Assembly: GCF_002585305.1 (NCBI RefSeq)
Contig: NZ_NUNF01000137.1
Coordinates: forward strand, 1-5,997
Direction of reading: 5' to 3'
DNA: 5,997 nucleotides
Source: Bacillus sp. AFS037270
Lineage (GTDB): Bacteria; Bacillota; Bacilli; Bacillales_B; DSM-18226
Shown: positions 5,521-5,997 of the stretch, piece after piece
How positions within the stretch are numbered: the stretch's first letter is position 1
How the letters are laid out: each line of letters opens with the position of its first letter
Program-made: the position numbers and the translations under genes
Notes under the pieces: model-generated
What the model saw: only the letters and a program-made list of their open reading frames with translations
Databases searched by the model: none
Told to the model about the DNA's origin: nothing

Positions 5521-5700
5521 TGGCTAATTCGGCAAATATTTCAGCTAATGCTTCTGTCCATCAACCCATCCGGGACCGAACAGGTACTGACCGATCATAT
5601 GGACGGCCAGCACGCCGGTGAAGCACAGGCTTGTTTCAGAGATCAGCCCGGCCGGGAAAGTCATAGAAAGCTGGCACATTCAATTCGAGAAGGCAGAATA
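5521..5700. other. GC-rich stretch with possible gene debris
   Basis: No convincing gene. Composition stays GC-rich like the tetR/dehydrogenase block, then drops sharply near 5695. On the minus strand an open frame of about 44 residues (5679-5545, inner ATG at 5664) contains a hydrophobic membrane-like run, LCFTGVLAVHMIGQYLFG. It lacks a ribosome binding site and has a stop directly upstream. A similar-sized plus-strand frame also exists. I read it as a possible relic of a membrane protein gene left at the block edge. Confidence 0.35.
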
Positions 5701-5871
5701 AACTTTAGATACACTGAAATTGATTAAAATTTTTTATAAAAATCAAACTGAAATATTCTGGATAGGAATCTTTTTGATCAATCTTTTTTCAAAATAGATT
5801 CTTTTTATTTATCGTAAAATGTGGGTTTGCGAGATATTTTTGATTAAACTTTATTTAAAGGCTACACCTCG
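5701..5871. other. AT-rich non-coding stretch
   Basis: All frames are short and without start signals. It contains an AT-only inverted repeat (TTGATT 5720-5725, AATCAA 5741-5746), the terminator-like hairpin at 5766, and several TTTTTGATTAA-like words also seen at 3565 and 5839. Confidence 0.5.
5766..5809 (+). terminator. Terminator-like hairpin, possibly for the dehydrogenase transcript
   Basis: GAATCT plus TTTTGA (5766-5777) pairs with TCAAAA, a bulged T, and AGATTC (5789-5801), followed by TTTTTATTT. The stem is AT-rich and so modest. It is the first T-tailed hairpin I see after the dehydrogenase stop. Confidence 0.5.
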
Positions 5872-5953
5872 AAAGAGGGTGGAGTTTGATTGAATTACTA
5901 ATAGGATAAAGAGGGTGGAGTTTGATTGAATTACTAGTAGGATAAAGAGGTGG
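5872..5953 (+). repeat. 36-bp tandem repeats carrying mini-ORFs
   Basis: Two copies (5872-5907 and 5908-5943) differ at a single base (A/G at the 30th position). A third, partial copy starts at 5944 (AAAGAGG-TGGA) and then diverges. Each full copy holds GAGGGTGG, a TTG 3 bases later, six further codons and TAA that overlaps the next copy. All three frames are closed by stops, so this is not a coding repeat of a longer protein. Confidence 0.85.
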
Positions 5954-5970
5954 AAGTACATGGAGTAACC

Positions 5971-5997
5971 AATTGTACTAACGGGGCAGCATTCCTG
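5971..5997. repeat. Edge copy of the TAACGGG intergenic repeat
   Basis: AATTGTAC followed directly by TAACGGGGCAGC matches the motif pair at 3465-3488, apart from a 6-base insert there. The copy is cut by the window end, so its extent is unknown. Confidence 0.4.

Noticed and set aside
5872..5953. 36-bp repeats as a CRISPR array
   Set aside because: The units follow one another without spacers, and no cas gene is visible.

Overview
The window looks like accessory DNA from a low-GC Gram-positive bacterium of the Bacillus/Paenibacillus group. The main genes have strong GGAGG-type ribosome binding sites, two probably use TTG or GTG starts, promoters are close to the sigma-A consensus, and stem-loop plus U-tract terminators are frequent. 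Base composition is mosaic. The left half is AT-rich (18 of 60 G/C at 2701-2760), while the right-hand gene pair is much richer (32 of 60 G/C at 4741-4800). This suggests that two blocks of different origin were joined. No transposase, integrase, tRNA or rRNA gene is visible.

Left block (1-3437): the 3' end of an unidentified reading frame runs into a bidirectional terminator (127-159). A complete heavy-metal resistance operon follows. A near-consensus promoter with an extended -10 (281-309) carries two perfect palindromic operators of identical sequence. It drives an ArsR/SmtB repressor with CmtR-type cysteine ligands (361-684), then, 13 bases later, a P1B-type Cd/Zn/Pb-exporting ATPase (698-3343). 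The ATPase has two metal-binding HMA domains plus an unusual cysteine-rich N-terminal tail made of 54-bp tandem repeats. A terminator closes the operon at 3403-3437. The expected logic is that metal releases the repressor and the pump exports the metal.

Middle (3438-3726): there is no gene here, but several hairpins and a short repeat with the core TAACGGG lie close together, ending in a bidirectional terminator that serves the next gene from the other strand.

Right block (3727-5520): a TetR-family regulator with a WHG-type C-terminal domain (minus strand) is divergent from a classical short-chain dehydrogenase/reductase (plus strand). The 291-bp intergenic region contains three copies of one 13-bp operator, one for the tetR promoter and one for each of two tandem dehydrogenase promoters. 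In both dehydrogenase promoters the -35 box and the operator are exactly 40 bases apart. This looks like a self-contained, autoregulated inducible detoxification or redox switch of unknown inducer.

Right end (5521-5997): a short GC-rich stretch of possible gene debris is followed by AT-rich sequence with a terminator-like hairpin. Next come 36-bp tandem repeats that each hold a ribosome binding site, a TTG start and a 7-codon open frame, then another copy of the TAACGGG repeat core at the window edge. I did not find a clearly new defence or mobile system. The most interesting points are the duplicated operator architecture, the cysteine-repeat tail of the ATPase and the mini-ORF repeats.
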